From positions 62,001 to 126,000 of the forward strand of contig NZ_JALQEM010000013.1 of NCBI RefSeq assembly GCF_023630705.1: a stretch of DNA of 64,000 bases. Reading direction: 5' to 3'. Origin of the DNA: Caballeronia sp. GAFFF1. Lineage in GTDB: Bacteria; Pseudomonadota; Gammaproteobacteria; Burkholderiales; Burkholderiaceae. Positions 9,988 to 19,965 of the stretch are shown one piece after another. The translations under genes were made by a program, and so were the position numbers. Position 1 is the stretch's first letter, and each line of letters begins with the position of its first letter. The notes beneath the pieces were generated by a model. That model searched no databases. It saw only the letters and a program-made list of their open reading frames with translations, and was not told the DNA's origin.

Positions 9988-11586
9988 TCAGGAAGAACAA
10001 CTGACTTCCAGATCGCTCGCCCAGTCCGGCGGCAAGCCGGCGTAAGCCTCGTTTTCGGGCTGCTCGTCGAACGGGCGGCGCAGCACGTCGAGCAGGCGCG
10101 CGACTTCCGAGAAATCCTTCTCGTTCGCCTGCCGGATGGCCTGCTCGGCCAGATGATTGCGCAGGACGAATTTCGGATTCACGCGATTCATCGCCGCGGC
10201 GCGGGCGGCATCGTCGCGCGATTCATGCGCGAGGCGCTCGTGATACTGCACGGCCCAGGCGTCGAAGGCCGCACGGTCGAGGAAAAGATCGCGCACGGGC
10301 GCATCGCCCGATGCATCCGCTTTCGCGAGCTTCGACAGATTGCGGAACGTCAGCGTGAAGTCCGCGCGATTCGCATGCATGATCTCCAGCAGACCGTTGG
10401 CGAGCTTGTCGTCGCCTTCGCGCGCGGTCGCGAGACCGAGCTTTGCGCGCATCTTGTCTTCCAGCGCGGGCGCGAAATACGTCTTGTAGCGTTCGAGCAC
10501 CTTCTGCGCTTCCTCGACCACGCGTTCCGCGCGGCCTTCTTCCGCCAGCCTGGCGCCGAAGAGCGGCACGAGCGCCTGCGCGAGACAGAACAAGTTCCAG
10601 TACCCGACCTGCGGCTGCCGGCTATACGAATAACGGCCTTGCGTGTCCGAGTGATTGCAGATGTGATGCGCGTTGAAGCCGTCCATGAAACCGAACGGAC
10701 CGTAGTCGATGGTGAGGCCAAGAATCGACATGTTGTCCGTATTCATCACGCCGTGGCAGAAGCCCACGCCTTGCCATTGCGCCATGAGCTCCGCCGTGCG
10801 TCGCACGACTTCATCGAGCAGCGTGAGATACGGATCGTCGGCGTCACGGCACTGCGGATAGAAACGCTCGATGACGTGATCGGCCAGCGTCTTGAGCTCG
10901 TCCACGCGCTCGTTCGCATAGAAGTGCTCGAAGTTGCCGAAGCGCAAGAAGCTCGGCGCGATGCGCGTGGCGATCGCCGCCGTCTCGATGGTCTCGCGGC
11001 GCACCGGCAAGTCGGAGCCGATGACGCCGAGCGCGCGCGTCGTCGGAATGCCGAGATGATGCATCGCCTCCGAGCACAGGAACTCGCGGATGGACGAGCG
11101 CAGCACCGCGCGGCCATCGCCCATGCGCGAATACGGCGTGCGGCCCGCGCCCTTCAGCTGCACTTCGAGTCGCGCGCCGGCGCGGTCGACTTCGCCGAGC
11201 GTGAGCGCGCGGCCATCGCCCAATTGCCCGGCCCATACGCCGAACTGATGCCCCGAATAGACCGCGGCATAGGGCAGCGCCTCGGGCGGCCATTCGCGCG
11301 TGGGATTGCCCGCGAAGTAAGCGGCGAACGCGGCTGGTTCGTCTTCTGCGATGCGCGCGTCGAAGCCGAGCAGTTCGGCCGCCTCGCGCGACACGGCGAT
11401 GACGTAAGGATCGGGAACAGGCGTGGCGGGAAGGCGGGTGAGAAACGCGGGACCGAGCGAGGCGAACGAGCCGGGACGGTTGCTTTGAATCGACTCGGCG
11501 ACTTCTTGCATCGACTGAGCGGAAAAATCGCGTTCATCGGCTGCGCCGGTCGTTGCGCGCACGGCATTGCTTGGGGAAAACGACAT
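9988..11586 (-). CDS. selO: Protein adenylyltransferase SelO (YdiU/UPF0061)
   Basis: This 532-residue pseudokinase-fold enzyme transfers AMP from ATP to protein hydroxyl groups. Visible motifs are [10 protein letters not shown] (145-154), [15 protein letters not shown], the metal-binding asparagine/aspartate segment NTDNMS (282-287), and DYGPFGFMD, whose first aspartate is residue 294. The protein ends in Cys-Ser-Ser, with Cys530 third from the end. That is the place of selenocysteine in animal SelO and of the redox cysteine in bacteria. The ATG at 11586 is used; an upstream extension has no family similarity. It is divergent from an acyl-CoA ligase across 116 bp. Confidence 0.95.
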   Translation of the reverse strand: MSFSPSNAVRATTGAADERDFSAQSMQEVAESIQSNRPGSFASLGPAFLTRLPATPVPDPYVIAVSREAAELLGFDARIAEDEPAAFAAYFAGNPTREWPPEALPYAAVYSGHQFGVWAGQLGDGRALTLGEVDRAGARLEVQLKGAGRTPYSRMGDGRAVLRSSIREFLCSEAMHHLGIPTTRALGVIGSDLPVRRETIETAAIATRIAPSFLRFGNFEHFYANERVDELKTLADHVIERFYPQCRDADDPYLTLLDEVVRRTAELMAQWQGVGFCHGVMNTDNMSILGLTIDYGPFGFMDGFNAHHICNHSDTQGRYSYSRQPQVGYWNLFCLAQALVPLFGARLAEEGRAERVVEEAQKVLERYKTYFAPALEDKMRAKLGLATAREGDDKLANGLLEIMHANRADFTLTFRNLSKLAKADASGDAPVRDLFLDRAAFDAWAVQYHERLAHESRDDAARAAAMNRVNPKFVLRNHLAEQAIRQANEKDFSEVARLLDVLRRPFDEQPENEAYAGLPPDWASDLEVSCSS

Positions 11587-11702
11587 GTTGAGCGCCTCTG
11601 AGTTAAACGATATTGTAATTCCGCGCCCGCGGGCCTGCAGGGCGGCACTCGGGCAGCTGTCGGACCATCGTTCGGACCATCCACTCGTCGAGGACTTCAC
11701 AC

Positions 11703-13361
11703 ATGGCGTCGCCGCTTTACGGTCAGATGATGGACATTCCGCTGCTCGCGTCGTCATTGCTCTCGCATGCGGCGCGCCACTTCGGCGATACGGAGATCGT
11801 GTCGAAGCGCATCGAGGGCGACATTCATCGCTACACGTATCGCGATTGCGAAAAGCGCGCGAAGCAACTCGCGCAGGCGCTCGCGGCCCTCGGCGTCGGG
11901 CAGGGCGAGCGCATCGGCACGCTCGCGTGGAACGGTTATCGGCATCTGGAGTGCTATTACGGCGTGAGCGGCATGGGCGCCGTGTGCCACACCATCAATC
12001 CGCGGCTCTTTCCGGATCAGATCGCGTTCATCATCGACCACGCCGACGATTCATACGTCTTCTTCGACATGACGTTCGGGCCGCTCGTCGAACGCATCGC
12101 GCCGCACTGTCCGAATGTGAGGGGCTGGATCGCGCTCGGCGATGCGTCGTGCATCGCGGAACATCTCGGCGACATGAGCGTGCCCGTGATGAGCTACGAA
12201 AGCCTCATCGCGCCACAGGACGGCGTGTTCGAGTGGCCGGTGCTGGACGAGCGGCAAGCCTCGTTTCTCTGCTACACGTCGGGCACGACCGGCAATCCGA
12301 AAGGCGCGCTGTATTCGCATCGCTCGACCGTGCTGCATGCGTACGCCGCCGCGCTGCCCGATGCGATGGGCGCTTCGTCGAGCGATGCCATTCTTCCCGT
12401 CGTGCCGATGTTCCACGTCAATGCGTGGGGCATTCCGCATGCCGGGCCGCTCGTCGGCGCGAAGCTCGTGTTTCCGGGCAAGGACCTCGACGGCAAGTCG
12501 CTCTACGAACTCATGGAGGCGGAAGGCGTCACGTATTCGGCGGGCGTGCCGACGGTCTGGCTCGGACTCCTGAATTACATGAAGCAGGCGGACAAGCGCT
12601 TCACGACGCTCAAGCGCACCGTCATAGGCGGCTCCGCGTGTCCGCCCGCGATGCTGCGCACGTTTGAAGAAGAATACGGCGTCGAAGTGATTCACGCGTG
12701 GGGCATGACGGAGATGTCGCCGCTCGGCACGCTCGCGCGCCTGTCGTTCCGCCAGAAGCAGCGCACGCCGGAGGAGCAGCGCGCATCGCGCGAAAAGCAG
12801 GGGCATGCGCTTTTCGGCGTGGACATGAAGGTGGTCGGCGACGACGGCCGCGAGCTGCCGTGGGACGGCCAGTCGTTCGGCGATCTATACGTGCGCGGGC
12901 CGTGGGTCATCGACCGCTATTACCGCCGCGACGAATCCCCGCTCGTCGACGGCTGGTTCCCGACCGGCGACGTCGCGACCATCGACGCGGACGGCTTCAT
13001 GCACATCACGGACCGCAGCAAGGACGTGATCAAGTCGGGCGGCGAATGGATCAGCTCGATCGATCTGGAGAACATCGCGATGTCGCATCCGCAAGTGGCG
13101 GAGGCCGCGTGCATCGCGTGTTCGCATCCGAAGTGGACCGAGCGGCCGATGATCGTCGCCGTGCTGCGGCCGGGTGCGACGCTCACGCGCGACGAATTGC
13201 TCGCGTTCTACGAAGGCAAGGTCGCGAAGTGGTGGATTCCGGATGACGTCGTGTTCGCCGACGAGTTGCCGCATACCGCCACGGGCAAGCTTCAAAAGGT
13301 GCGGCTGCGCGAGCAGTACCGCGATCATGTTCTCCCTGTCGCGGAAGAGAAAGCCGTCTGA
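11703..13361 (+). CDS. AMP-forming medium/long-chain acyl-CoA ligase
   Basis: This 552-residue ANL-superfamily enzyme activates a carboxylic acid to an adenylate and then to a CoA thioester. The phosphate-binding loop [10 protein letters not shown] is at 191-200. Motif A5 is [10 protein letters not shown], the hinge-region aspartate lies in [12 protein letters not shown], and the catalytic lysine is Lys529 in the C-terminal TATGKLQ. The overall sequence type resembles AlkK/DmdB-like ligases, which act on medium-chain fatty acids or 3-methylthiopropionate. A GAGGAC ribosome site precedes the ATG. A terminator follows. The FadB-like gene downstream suggests fatty-acid catabolism; the exact chain length is not readable. 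Confidence 0.9.
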   Translation: MASPLYGQMMDIPLLASSLLSHAARHFGDTEIVSKRIEGDIHRYTYRDCEKRAKQLAQALAALGVGQGERIGTLAWNGYRHLECYYGVSGMGAVCHTINPRLFPDQIAFIIDHADDSYVFFDMTFGPLVERIAPHCPNVRGWIALGDASCIAEHLGDMSVPVMSYESLIAPQDGVFEWPVLDERQASFLCYTSGTTGNPKGALYSHRSTVLHAYAAALPDAMGASSSDAILPVVPMFHVNAWGIPHAGPLVGAKLVFPGKDLDGKSLYELMEAEGVTYSAGVPTVWLGLLNYMKQADKRFTTLKRTVIGGSACPPAMLRTFEEEYGVEVIHAWGMTEMSPLGTLARLSFRQKQRTPEEQRASREKQGHALFGVDMKVVGDDGRELPWDGQSFGDLYVRGPWVIDRYYRRDESPLVDGWFPTGDVATIDADGFMHITDRSKDVIKSGGEWISSIDLENIAMSHPQVAEAACIACSHPKWTERPMIVAVLRPGATLTRDELLAFYEGKVAKWWIPDDVVFADELPHTATGKLQKVRLREQYRDHVLPVAEEKAV

Positions 13362-13382
13362 GCGTTCTTGATATTCGCTCGC

Positions 13383-13414
13383 ACGCCCCGCGCCGCGCCG
13401 CGGGGCGTTCTTTT
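13383..13414 (+). terminator. Rho-independent terminator after the acyl-CoA ligase
   Basis: ACGCCCCG (13383-13390) pairs with CGGGGCGT (13401-13408) around a 10-nt GC loop, followed by TCTTTT. It separates the ligase from the FadB-like gene. Confidence 0.85.
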
Positions 13415-13522
13415 ATCGAGCGATCGCAGCGCATGAGGGCATAGCCGAATTGCACGGTCGTTCGTCTTTGTATATTTTTGCCCGATCGCCCACAATGAGC
13501 CATCACGCGAGAGGGAACACCC

Positions 13523-15607
13523 ATGGCAGTCGACTATACGATCCGCGAAGGCGTTGCCGTCATCACGCTCGACAATCCGCCGGTCAACGGGCTCGGACAT
13601 TCGACGCGGCTTGGCATCGTCGAGGGCATCGAGCGGGCACGAAGCGATGCGTCGGTGCATGCAATCGTGCTGATCGGCGCGGGCAAGGCGTTCTCGGGCG
13701 GCGCGGACATCACCGAATTCAATACGCCGAAAGCCACGCAGGAACCGACGCTCGCCACCGTCATCAAGGCCGTGGAAGGCAGCGAGAAGCCGGTCGTCGC
13801 GGCCATCCACGCGGTCGCGATGGGCGGCGGGCTGGAACTCGCGCTCGGAGCGCACTACCGCATCGCGTTGCCGGGCGCGCAGATCGCGCTGCCGGAAGTG
13901 AAGCTCGGCTTGCTGCCGGGCGCGGGCGGCACGCAGCGTCTGCCGCGCGTCGTCGGACTGGAGCGGGCGCTCGACATGATCGTGTCCGGCATGCCGGTGC
14001 GATCGGAAAAGCTCGCCGACACGGCGCTCTTCGACGAAATGGCGCAAGGCGATTTGCTCGATGCCGCCATCGGCTTCGCGCGACGCATGGCCGAACGAGG
14101 CGGTCCGCATCCGAAAGTGCGCGATCGCCCGATTACGCATCCCGACGCCGCGCGTTGCTTCGAAGCCGCGCGTCATGCGATTGCTGAGAAAGCCAGGCAC
14201 TTTCCCGCGCCTCACAAGTGCATCGATGCGATCGAAATGGGCGCGAAGGAAGGCTTCGATCGCGGTCTCGCCTTCGAGCGCGAGTGCTTTCTCTTTCTCG
14301 TGCAGACGCCGGAAAGCCGCGCGCTGCGCCATGCTTTCTTCGCCGAGCGCGCGGCTAGCAAGATCGCCGATGTGCCTTCGAATACGCCGGTTCGAAAAAT
14401 CGACCGCATCGGCGTGATCGGCGCGGGAACGATGGGCGGCGGCATTGCGATGAACTTCATCAACGCGGGCTTGCCGGTCGTGCTGCTGGAAACGAAACAG
14501 GACGCGCTCGATCGCGGCCTCGCCACCGTGCGGCGCAACTACGAAGCGCAGGTGAAGAAGGGCAAGCTCACGCAAGGACAGGTCGAAGCCCGCATGCAAC
14601 TCGTGCATCCGACGCTCGACTACGCCGATCTCGCGCAAGCCGATCTGATCGTGGAAGCCGTGTTCGAGGACCTCGACGTGAAGGCGCAAGTCTTCCGTCA
14701 ACTGGACGCGACCGCGAAGCAGGGCGCGATCCTCGCGTCGAATACGTCGACACTCGATCTCGACCAAATCGCGGCATTCACGCAGCGTCCCGGCGATGTG
14801 ATCGGCATGCACTTCTTCAGTCCTGCCAGCGTCATGAAGCTGCTCGAAGTGGTGCGCGGCGAGAAGACGGACAAGGACGTGCTCGCGACCGTCATGCAGC
14901 TCGCCAGAAAGATCGGCAAGACGGCGGTGGTGGCGCGCGTGTGCGACGGCTTTATCGGCAACCGCATGATCGAGCAATATCTGCGGCAGGCGCTTTTCAT
15001 GCTCGAAGAAGGCGCGCTGCCGGCGCAGATCGACCGCGCCATCGAGACGTTCGGCTTTGCTATGGGTCCGTTCCGCATGAGCGATTTGGCGGGCAACGAT
15101 ATCGGCTGGGCGATTCGCAAACGGCGCTATCGGGAGCAGCCGGACATGCGCTATTCGGGCGTCGCGGACCGGCTGTGCGAATTGGGTCGCTTCGGGCAAA
15201 AGACCGGCGCGGGCTGGTACGACTATGAGACGGGCTCGCGCGAGGCGAAGCCGTCGCGGGCAGTGGACGACATGATCGTCGCGTATTCCAAGGAACAAGG
15301 CATCGCGCGGCGGGAGATCGGTGACGCCGAGATTGTCGAGCGGCTCGTGCTGTCGCTCGTCAACGAGGGCGCGAAGATTCTGGAAGAAGGCATCGCGGCG
15401 AAGGCATCGGATATCGACATCGTGTATCTGACGGGCTACGGCTTTCCGCTTTGGCGCGGCGGGCCGATGTTTCATGCCGACACGCTCGGCCTGCCGAACG
15501 TCGAGCGCGCCATGCGCAAGTACGCCGCGCAACGCAACGGCGAAGCGTGGCAGCCGGCTGCGCGCATCATCGAACTGGCGGCCCGCAACGGCCGCTTCAA
15601 TGCATGA
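13523..15607 (+). CDS. FadB-type enoyl-CoA hydratase / 3-hydroxyacyl-CoA dehydrogenase
   Basis: This 694-residue multifunctional beta-oxidation protein has an N-terminal crotonase domain (about 1-190). GGGLELALG carries Glu105 and [10 protein letters not shown] carries Glu125, the two catalytic acids. An NAD-binding 3-hydroxyacyl-CoA dehydrogenase domain starts with [14 protein letters not shown] near 294-307. Two C-terminal helical dehydrogenase domains follow, including the GFIGNRM segment. It belongs to the FadJ-like single-chain group. No thiolase lies next to it. The ribosome site is GAGAGGGA. The nicotinamidase gene starts 7 bp after its stop, so the two are probably cotranscribed. Confidence 0.93.
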   Translation: MAVDYTIREGVAVITLDNPPVNGLGHSTRLGIVEGIERARSDASVHAIVLIGAGKAFSGGADITEFNTPKATQEPTLATVIKAVEGSEKPVVAAIHAVAMGGGLELALGAHYRIALPGAQIALPEVKLGLLPGAGGTQRLPRVVGLERALDMIVSGMPVRSEKLADTALFDEMAQGDLLDAAIGFARRMAERGGPHPKVRDRPITHPDAARCFEAARHAIAEKARHFPAPHKCIDAIEMGAKEGFDRGLAFERECFLFLVQTPESRALRHAFFAERAASKIADVPSNTPVRKIDRIGVIGAGTMGGGIAMNFINAGLPVVLLETKQDALDRGLATVRRNYEAQVKKGKLTQGQVEARMQLVHPTLDYADLAQADLIVEAVFEDLDVKAQVFRQLDATAKQGAILASNTSTLDLDQIAAFTQRPGDVIGMHFFSPASVMKLLEVVRGEKTDKDVLATVMQLARKIGKTAVVARVCDGFIGNRMIEQYLRQALFMLEEGALPAQIDRAIETFGFAMGPFRMSDLAGNDIGWAIRKRRYREQPDMRYSGVADRLCELGRFGQKTGAGWYDYETGSREAKPSRAVDDMIVAYSKEQGIARREIGDAEIVERLVLSLVNEGAKILEEGIAAKASDIDIVYLTGYGFPLWRGGPMFHADTLGLPNVERAMRKYAAQRNGEAWQPAARIIELAARNGRFNA

Positions 15608-15614
15608 GTGCCGA

Positions 15615-16241
15615 ATGAAATCAGCGGAAGAAGTGCTCCTTGTCGTCGACGTGCAATACGACTTCATGCCCGGCGGCGCGCTCGCGGTCGCGCGGGGCGA
15701 TGAAGTGGTGCCGGTCATCAACCGGCTGGCGAAGGCGTTCTCGCATGTCGTGCTGACGCAGGACTGGCATCCGGCGTCGCATGTGTCGTTCGCGGCGAAT
15801 CACGCGGGACGCGCGCCGTTCGAAACCATCGCGATGCCTTATGGCGAACAGGTGCTCTGGCCGCCGCATTGCGTGCAGGGCACTCAGGGCGCGGCGCTGC
15901 ATCGCGATCTCGACGTGCCGCATGCGCGGCTCATCGTGCGCAAGGGGCATCACGCGCGCGTCGACAGTTATTCGGCTTTCGTCGAGGCGGATCGCGCGAC
16001 GCCGACCGGACTCGCCGGCTATCTGCGCGAAGTGGGCGCGAAGCGCGTGTGGCTCGCGGGACTCGCCACCGACTATTGCGTCGCGTGGTCCGCGATCGAC
16101 GCGCGCGCCGCGGGCTTCGAAGCGAGCGTGATCGAAGACGCGTGCCGCGCGATCGACCTGAACGGCTCGCTCGAACGCGCGTGGTCCGACATGCGCGCGG
16201 CGGGCGTCGCGCGGGGGCGGTCGGACGATGTAACCGGCTAA
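15615..16241 (+). CDS. pncA: Nicotinamidase / pyrazinamidase
   Basis: This 208-residue cysteine hydrolase converts nicotinamide to nicotinate in NAD salvage. The catalytic triad is Asp12 (VVDVQYDF), Lys110 (IVRKGHH) and Cys155 (ATDYCV). Metal ligands fit Asp50 and His52 in QDWHPASH. The ATG at 15615 is chosen because it directly precedes the first strand. An earlier in-frame ATG at 15600 would overlap the FadB-like gene. NAD-dependent dehydrogenases lie on either side. Confidence 0.93.
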   Translation: MKSAEEVLLVVDVQYDFMPGGALAVARGDEVVPVINRLAKAFSHVVLTQDWHPASHVSFAANHAGRAPFETIAMPYGEQVLWPPHCVQGTQGAALHRDLDVPHARLIVRKGHHARVDSYSAFVEADRATPTGLAGYLREVGAKRVWLAGLATDYCVAWSAIDARAAGFEASVIEDACRAIDLNGSLERAWSDMRAAGVARGRSDDVTG

Positions 16242-16304
16242 GGCTGATCGCGATTTTTGCTACGCTTGGCGCTTCGTTCGTTCATTCGCATAACAGGAGC
16301 CGCC

Positions 16305-16607
16305 GTGCTACGTCACATCGTCATGTGGAAGCTGAAAGAGTTCGCCGAGGGCGCGAATCGCGCGGAGAACGCGCAAAAGCTGAAGACCAAGCTCGAAACC
16401 TGCCGCAGCCTCGTGAAAGGGCAGGGACACTTCGAGGTCGGCATCGCGCAGCCGGGCTTCGACTGCACCTACGACGTCGTGCTCGTCTCGGACTTCGACG
16501 ACACCGCTTCGCTGCACGCGTATCAGGTTCATCCGAAGCATCTCGCGGTGAAGGACTTCGTGGCGGCGGTCCGCGAAGCGCGTCAATGCCTCGACTACGA
16601 AGTGTGA
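16305..16607 (+). CDS. Dabb (stress-responsive alpha/beta barrel) domain protein
   Basis: This 100-residue protein matches the Dabb ferredoxin-like fold, with a start of the LRHIVMWKLK type and the conserved HPKHLAVKDFV segment near the C-terminus. The start is GTG at 16305, supported by an AGGAG ribosome site 8 nt upstream and by the family N-terminus. The frame is open further upstream without homology. Dabb proteins form dimeric beta barrels; many have no known substrate and some act as monooxygenases or cyclases. The thioesterase gene follows after 5 bp. Confidence 0.85.
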   Translation: MLRHIVMWKLKEFAEGANRAENAQKLKTKLETCRSLVKGQGHFEVGIAQPGFDCTYDVVLVSDFDDTASLHAYQVHPKHLAVKDFVAAVREARQCLDYEV

Positions 16608-16612
16608 TCGCG

Positions 16613-17098
16613 ATGACCGATACGCAGAAACAGCCCACGAACCAGGCCATCGCAATCGAAAGCCCGTTCATCGACGCGCTCGGCGTGCAGCTCGTGAAAG
16701 CCGTCGATGGCGAAGGCGAAGTGCGCCTGCCGCTTAGCGAAACGCATCTGAACACGTGGGGCATCGCGCATGGCGGCGTCACGATGACCTTGCTTGACGC
16801 GGCGCTCGCCATTGCGGCGCGCAGTGTCGCGGGCGACGGCATCGGCGTCGTCACCGTCGAGATGAAGGTGAACTTCATGCAGCCGGGGCGCGGCGAGTTG
16901 CGCGGCTACGGCCGCGTGCTGCACCGCTCGACGACGATGGCCTACTGCGAAGGCGAAATCCGCGACAGCGAAGGGCACTTCGTCGCGAAGGCGCTCGGCA
17001 CGTTCAAGTACATGAAGCGGCTCGCGGTGGGCCGCGACGTCGTGCGTCAGAAACTGCGTTCGGACCCGTTGGCCACGCCCGGACCGAGCGACGCCTGA
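16613..17098 (+). CDS. PaaI-family hotdog thioesterase
   Basis: This 161-residue acyl-CoA thioesterase of the 4HBT/PaaI group has the signature HLNTWGIAHGGV, with HGG at 53-55 and the catalytic acid Asp62 in TLLDAAL on the central helix. It likely hydrolyses aryl- or acyl-CoA esters in the cytosol. The ATG at 16613 is used, 5 bp after the Dabb gene; the longer open frame upstream belongs to other genes. Its place among ligase, FadB-like and SDR genes fits CoA-ester metabolism. Confidence 0.88.
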   Translation: MTDTQKQPTNQAIAIESPFIDALGVQLVKAVDGEGEVRLPLSETHLNTWGIAHGGVTMTLLDAALAIAARSVAGDGIGVVTVEMKVNFMQPGRGELRGYGRVLHRSTTMAYCEGEIRDSEGHFVAKALGTFKYMKRLAVGRDVVRQKLRSDPLATPGPSDA

Positions 17099-17112
17099 TC
17101 AGGAGACTCCCT

Positions 17113-18117
17113 ATGGCAAACGCCAACATCAATCGTCAGATACTGCTCGTTTCGCGCCCGCAGGGCGAAGCGTCGGCGGACAACTTCAGGCTCGTGGAGA
17201 CGCCGCTCGCGCCGCTTGGCGAGGGCCAGGTGCGCGTGCGCAATCACTTTCTCTCGCTCGATCCGTACATGCGCGGACGGATGAACGACACGAAGTCGTA
17301 CGCGCCGCCGCAACCGCTTAACGAGGTCATGATTGGCGGGACCGTCGGCGAAGTGATCGAGTCGCGCAACGCGGCGTTCAAGGCGGGCGACAAGGTCGTC
17401 GGCATGTTCGGCTGGCAGGAATACGGCACGTCCGATGGCAAAGGCATGCAGATAGTCGATACGACTCACGTGCCGCTTTCCGCGTATCTCGGGCCGGTCG
17501 GCATGCCGGGCGTGACCGCGTGGTACGGGCTCAACCGCATCATCGAGCCTAAAGCGGGCGAGACGGTCGTCGTATCGGCGGCGAGCGGGGCGGTCGGCAG
17601 CGTGGTCGGGCAACTCGCGAAAGCGGCGGGCTGCCGCGCGGTCGGCATCGCGGGCGGCGAGGAGAAGTGCCGCTATGTGGTGGAGACGCTCGGCTTCGAT
17701 GCCTGCGTCGACTACAAGGCGGGCAATCTGCGCGACGATTTGAAGTCAGCCACGCCGAACGGCGTCGATGGCTACTTCGAGAACGTCGGCGGCGAAGTGC
17801 TCGATGCGGTGCTCGCGCGCATGAACGCGTTCGGACGGATCGCGCTATGCGGCATGATCTCCGGTTACGACGGCAAGCCCTTGCCGATGAAGGCGCCCGC
17901 GCTTCTGCTCACGCAGCGGCTGAAGCTGCAAGGGTTCATCGTCAGCGAGCACATGGACGTGTGGCCGCAGGCGTTGAAGGAACTGGGCATTGCGGTCGCG
18001 ACCGGAAAGCTCAAGTATCGCGAGACGATTGCGGAAGGCATCGAAAGCGCGCCCGAGGCGTTCCTCGGCCTGTTGCGCGGCAAGAACTTCGGCAAGCAAC
18101 TCGTGAAGCTGATCTAA
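17113..18117 (+). CDS. NADP-dependent MDR-family oxidoreductase (CurA-like)
   Basis: This 334-residue zinc-free medium-chain dehydrogenase/reductase belongs to the leukotriene B4 12-hydroxydehydrogenase / CurA group, which reduces alpha,beta-unsaturated ketones. The family features LSLDPYMRGRM near residue 50, the nucleotide-binding AASGAVGSVVGQLAK (from about 157) and YFENVGG are present. No structural zinc cysteines occur. An AGGAG ribosome site precedes the ATG at 17113. It is part of a tightly packed plus-strand series, 14 bp after the thioesterase and 19 bp before the SDR. Substrate unknown. Confidence 0.92.
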   Translation: MANANINRQILLVSRPQGEASADNFRLVETPLAPLGEGQVRVRNHFLSLDPYMRGRMNDTKSYAPPQPLNEVMIGGTVGEVIESRNAAFKAGDKVVGMFGWQEYGTSDGKGMQIVDTTHVPLSAYLGPVGMPGVTAWYGLNRIIEPKAGETVVVSAASGAVGSVVGQLAKAAGCRAVGIAGGEEKCRYVVETLGFDACVDYKAGNLRDDLKSATPNGVDGYFENVGGEVLDAVLARMNAFGRIALCGMISGYDGKPLPMKAPALLLTQRLKLQGFIVSEHMDVWPQALKELGIAVATGKLKYRETIAEGIESAPEAFLGLLRGKNFGKQLVKLI

Positions 18118-18136
18118 CGACAGCAGAGGATTCCGC

Positions 18137-19006
18137 GTGGATCGTTTCGAAGGCAAGGTCGCCGTCATCACCGGCGCGGGCAGCGGATTCGGCCGCCAGT
18201 TCGCGCATAAGGCCGCGTCGCTCGGCATGAAGCTCGTGCTCGCCGATATCGACGACGCCGCGCTCGCCGCCACCGTCGACGCCGTGCGCGCGCAAGGCGG
18301 CGATGCGCTCGGCGTGCGCACAGACGTCTCGGATGCGGCGCAGGTCGACGCGCTCGCCCAGTCCGCGCTCGATGCATACGGCGGCGTGCATCTGCTCTTC
18401 AACAACGCAGGCGTGGGCGCTGGCGGCTTCATCTGGGAGAACAGCGCGAAAGACTGGCAGTGGGTCTTCGGCGTGAACGTGATGGGCGTGGCGAACGGCG
18501 TGCGCGCGTTCACGCCGATCATGCTGAAGCAGGCGGAACCGGCGCATATCGTGAACACGGCGTCGGTGGCGGGGCTGCTCGCCGCGCCCGCGATGGGCGT
18601 CTACAACGCATCGAAGCACGCGGTCGTCGCGCTCACCGAGACGCTGTATCACGATCTGCGGCTCGCGGGCGCGTCCATCGGCGTGTCGCTCTTGTGTCCG
18701 GCGTTCGTGCCGACCGGCATTGCGGATGCGGAGCGCTCTCGCCCTGACGCGCTAGCCAACGACGCGCCGCTCACCGCATCGCAAAAAATGGCCGCGCGGC
18801 AATTGACGCGCGCAGTCGAAAGCGGGCGGCTCTCGGCGCGCGACATCGCCGAGATGACGTTCGACGCGGTCCGCGAAGGCCGTTTCTACGTGATCACGCA
18901 TCCGGGCATCATGGCGTCGATTCGACTGCGGCTCGACGATATCGCACAACTGCGCAATCCGAGCGATCCGATGTCGATCAAAGGCGAAACCAAGCGGGAC
19001 GTGTGA
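18137..19006 (+). CDS. Short-chain dehydrogenase/reductase
   Basis: This 289-residue classical SDR has the TGAGSGFG cofactor motif (12-19), NNAG, and the catalytic tyrosine and lysine in YNASK (Tyr156, Lys160) with an upstream serine in NTASVAG. The start is GTG at 18137 with an AGAGGA ribosome site. It has a longer C-terminal tail than minimal SDRs. The stop is immediately followed by the hydrolase start. It probably oxidises or reduces a hydroxy or keto group in the same pathway as the MDR enzyme; the substrate cannot be read. Confidence 0.92.
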   Translation: MDRFEGKVAVITGAGSGFGRQFAHKAASLGMKLVLADIDDAALAATVDAVRAQGGDALGVRTDVSDAAQVDALAQSALDAYGGVHLLFNNAGVGAGGFIWENSAKDWQWVFGVNVMGVANGVRAFTPIMLKQAEPAHIVNTASVAGLLAAPAMGVYNASKHAVVALTETLYHDLRLAGASIGVSLLCPAFVPTGIADAERSRPDALANDAPLTASQKMAARQLTRAVESGRLSARDIAEMTFDAVREGRFYVITHPGIMASIRLRLDDIAQLRNPSDPMSIKGETKRDV

Positions 19007-19008
19007 CG

Positions 19009-19965
19009 ATGCCGCTCAATCCCAAGATCGCGCAGATCCTCGACATGGTCGCGCGCGCGAACCGTCCGCCGTATCACATGCTCACGCCCGGCCAGGCGCG
19101 CGCCGCATATGCGATGAGCGCGCCCATTCTCGATATCGCGCCCTCGCCGCTTCATAGCGTCGAAGACATGGAGATCGCCACGCGCGATGGCGCCGAGATC
19201 GGCGTGCGCGTCTATCATCCCGCCGCGCCGAGTTGGGCCGAGCCCGCACCGGCGTTGCTGTATCTGCATGGCGGCGGCTTCACGGTCGGCAGCATCGCGA
19301 CGCACGACGCGCTTTGCCGCAAGTTCGCGCACGACGCGCGCTGCGCGGTGGTATCGGTCGATTACCGGCTCGCGCCCGAGCACAAGTTTCCGGTCGCCGT
19401 GAACGACGCGTTCGACGCGCTGCAATGGCTCGCGCGCGAAGCGCCGATGCTCGGCATCGACCCGGCGCGGCTCGCCATCGGCGGCGACAGCGCGGGCGGC
19501 ACGCTCGCCACCGTCTGCGCGGTGCTTGCGCGCGACGCGGGCATTGCGTTGCGGTTACAACTGCTGATCTATCCGGGCACGAGCGCGCGGCAGCAAAGCG
19601 AATCGCATGCGCGGCTGGCCGAGGGCTATCTGCTTTCGGGCGAGACGATTCAGTGGTTTTTCGCCCAATATCTGCGCGACGACCGCGACCGCGACGACTG
19701 GCGCTTCGCGCCGCTCGATGCGGCGGGCGGCCAGCCGGATTTCGCGGGCGTGGCACCCGCGTGGATCGCGGCGGCGGACCATGATCCGCTCTACGACGAA
19801 GACATCGCGTACGCGGCGAAGCTTGCGGCCGCGGGCGTGCCCGTTACGCTCGCGCGCTACGAAGGCATGATCCATGAGTTCTTCAAGATGGGCGGCTTCG
19901 TGCCGGAAGTGGCGCAGGCGCATGGGGATGCGGTAGCGGCGGTGAAGGGCGCGTTTGAGAGCTGA
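19009..19965 (+). CDS. HSL-family alpha/beta hydrolase (carboxylesterase/lipase)
   Basis: This 318-residue esterase of the hormone-sensitive-lipase family has the oxyanion motif HGGG (87-90) and the nucleophile Ser161 in GDSAGG. An aspartate lies near residue 258 in AADHDPL, and the histidine is His289 in the MIHEFF segment. The ATG at 19009 is preferred over GTG 19003, which overlaps the SDR stop. The last 30 codons (HEFFKMGGFVPEV onward) are repeated several times in the DNA directly downstream. The complete gene is the first and only full copy. It ends the lipid-type gene series. Confidence 0.92.
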   Translation: MPLNPKIAQILDMVARANRPPYHMLTPGQARAAYAMSAPILDIAPSPLHSVEDMEIATRDGAEIGVRVYHPAAPSWAEPAPALLYLHGGGFTVGSIATHDALCRKFAHDARCAVVSVDYRLAPEHKFPVAVNDAFDALQWLAREAPMLGIDPARLAIGGDSAGGTLATVCAVLARDAGIALRLQLLIYPGTSARQQSESHARLAEGYLLSGETIQWFFAQYLRDDRDRDDWRFAPLDAAGGQPDFAGVAPAWIAAADHDPLYDEDIAYAAKLAAAGVPVTLARYEGMIHEFFKMGGFVPEVAQAHGDAVAAVKGAFES

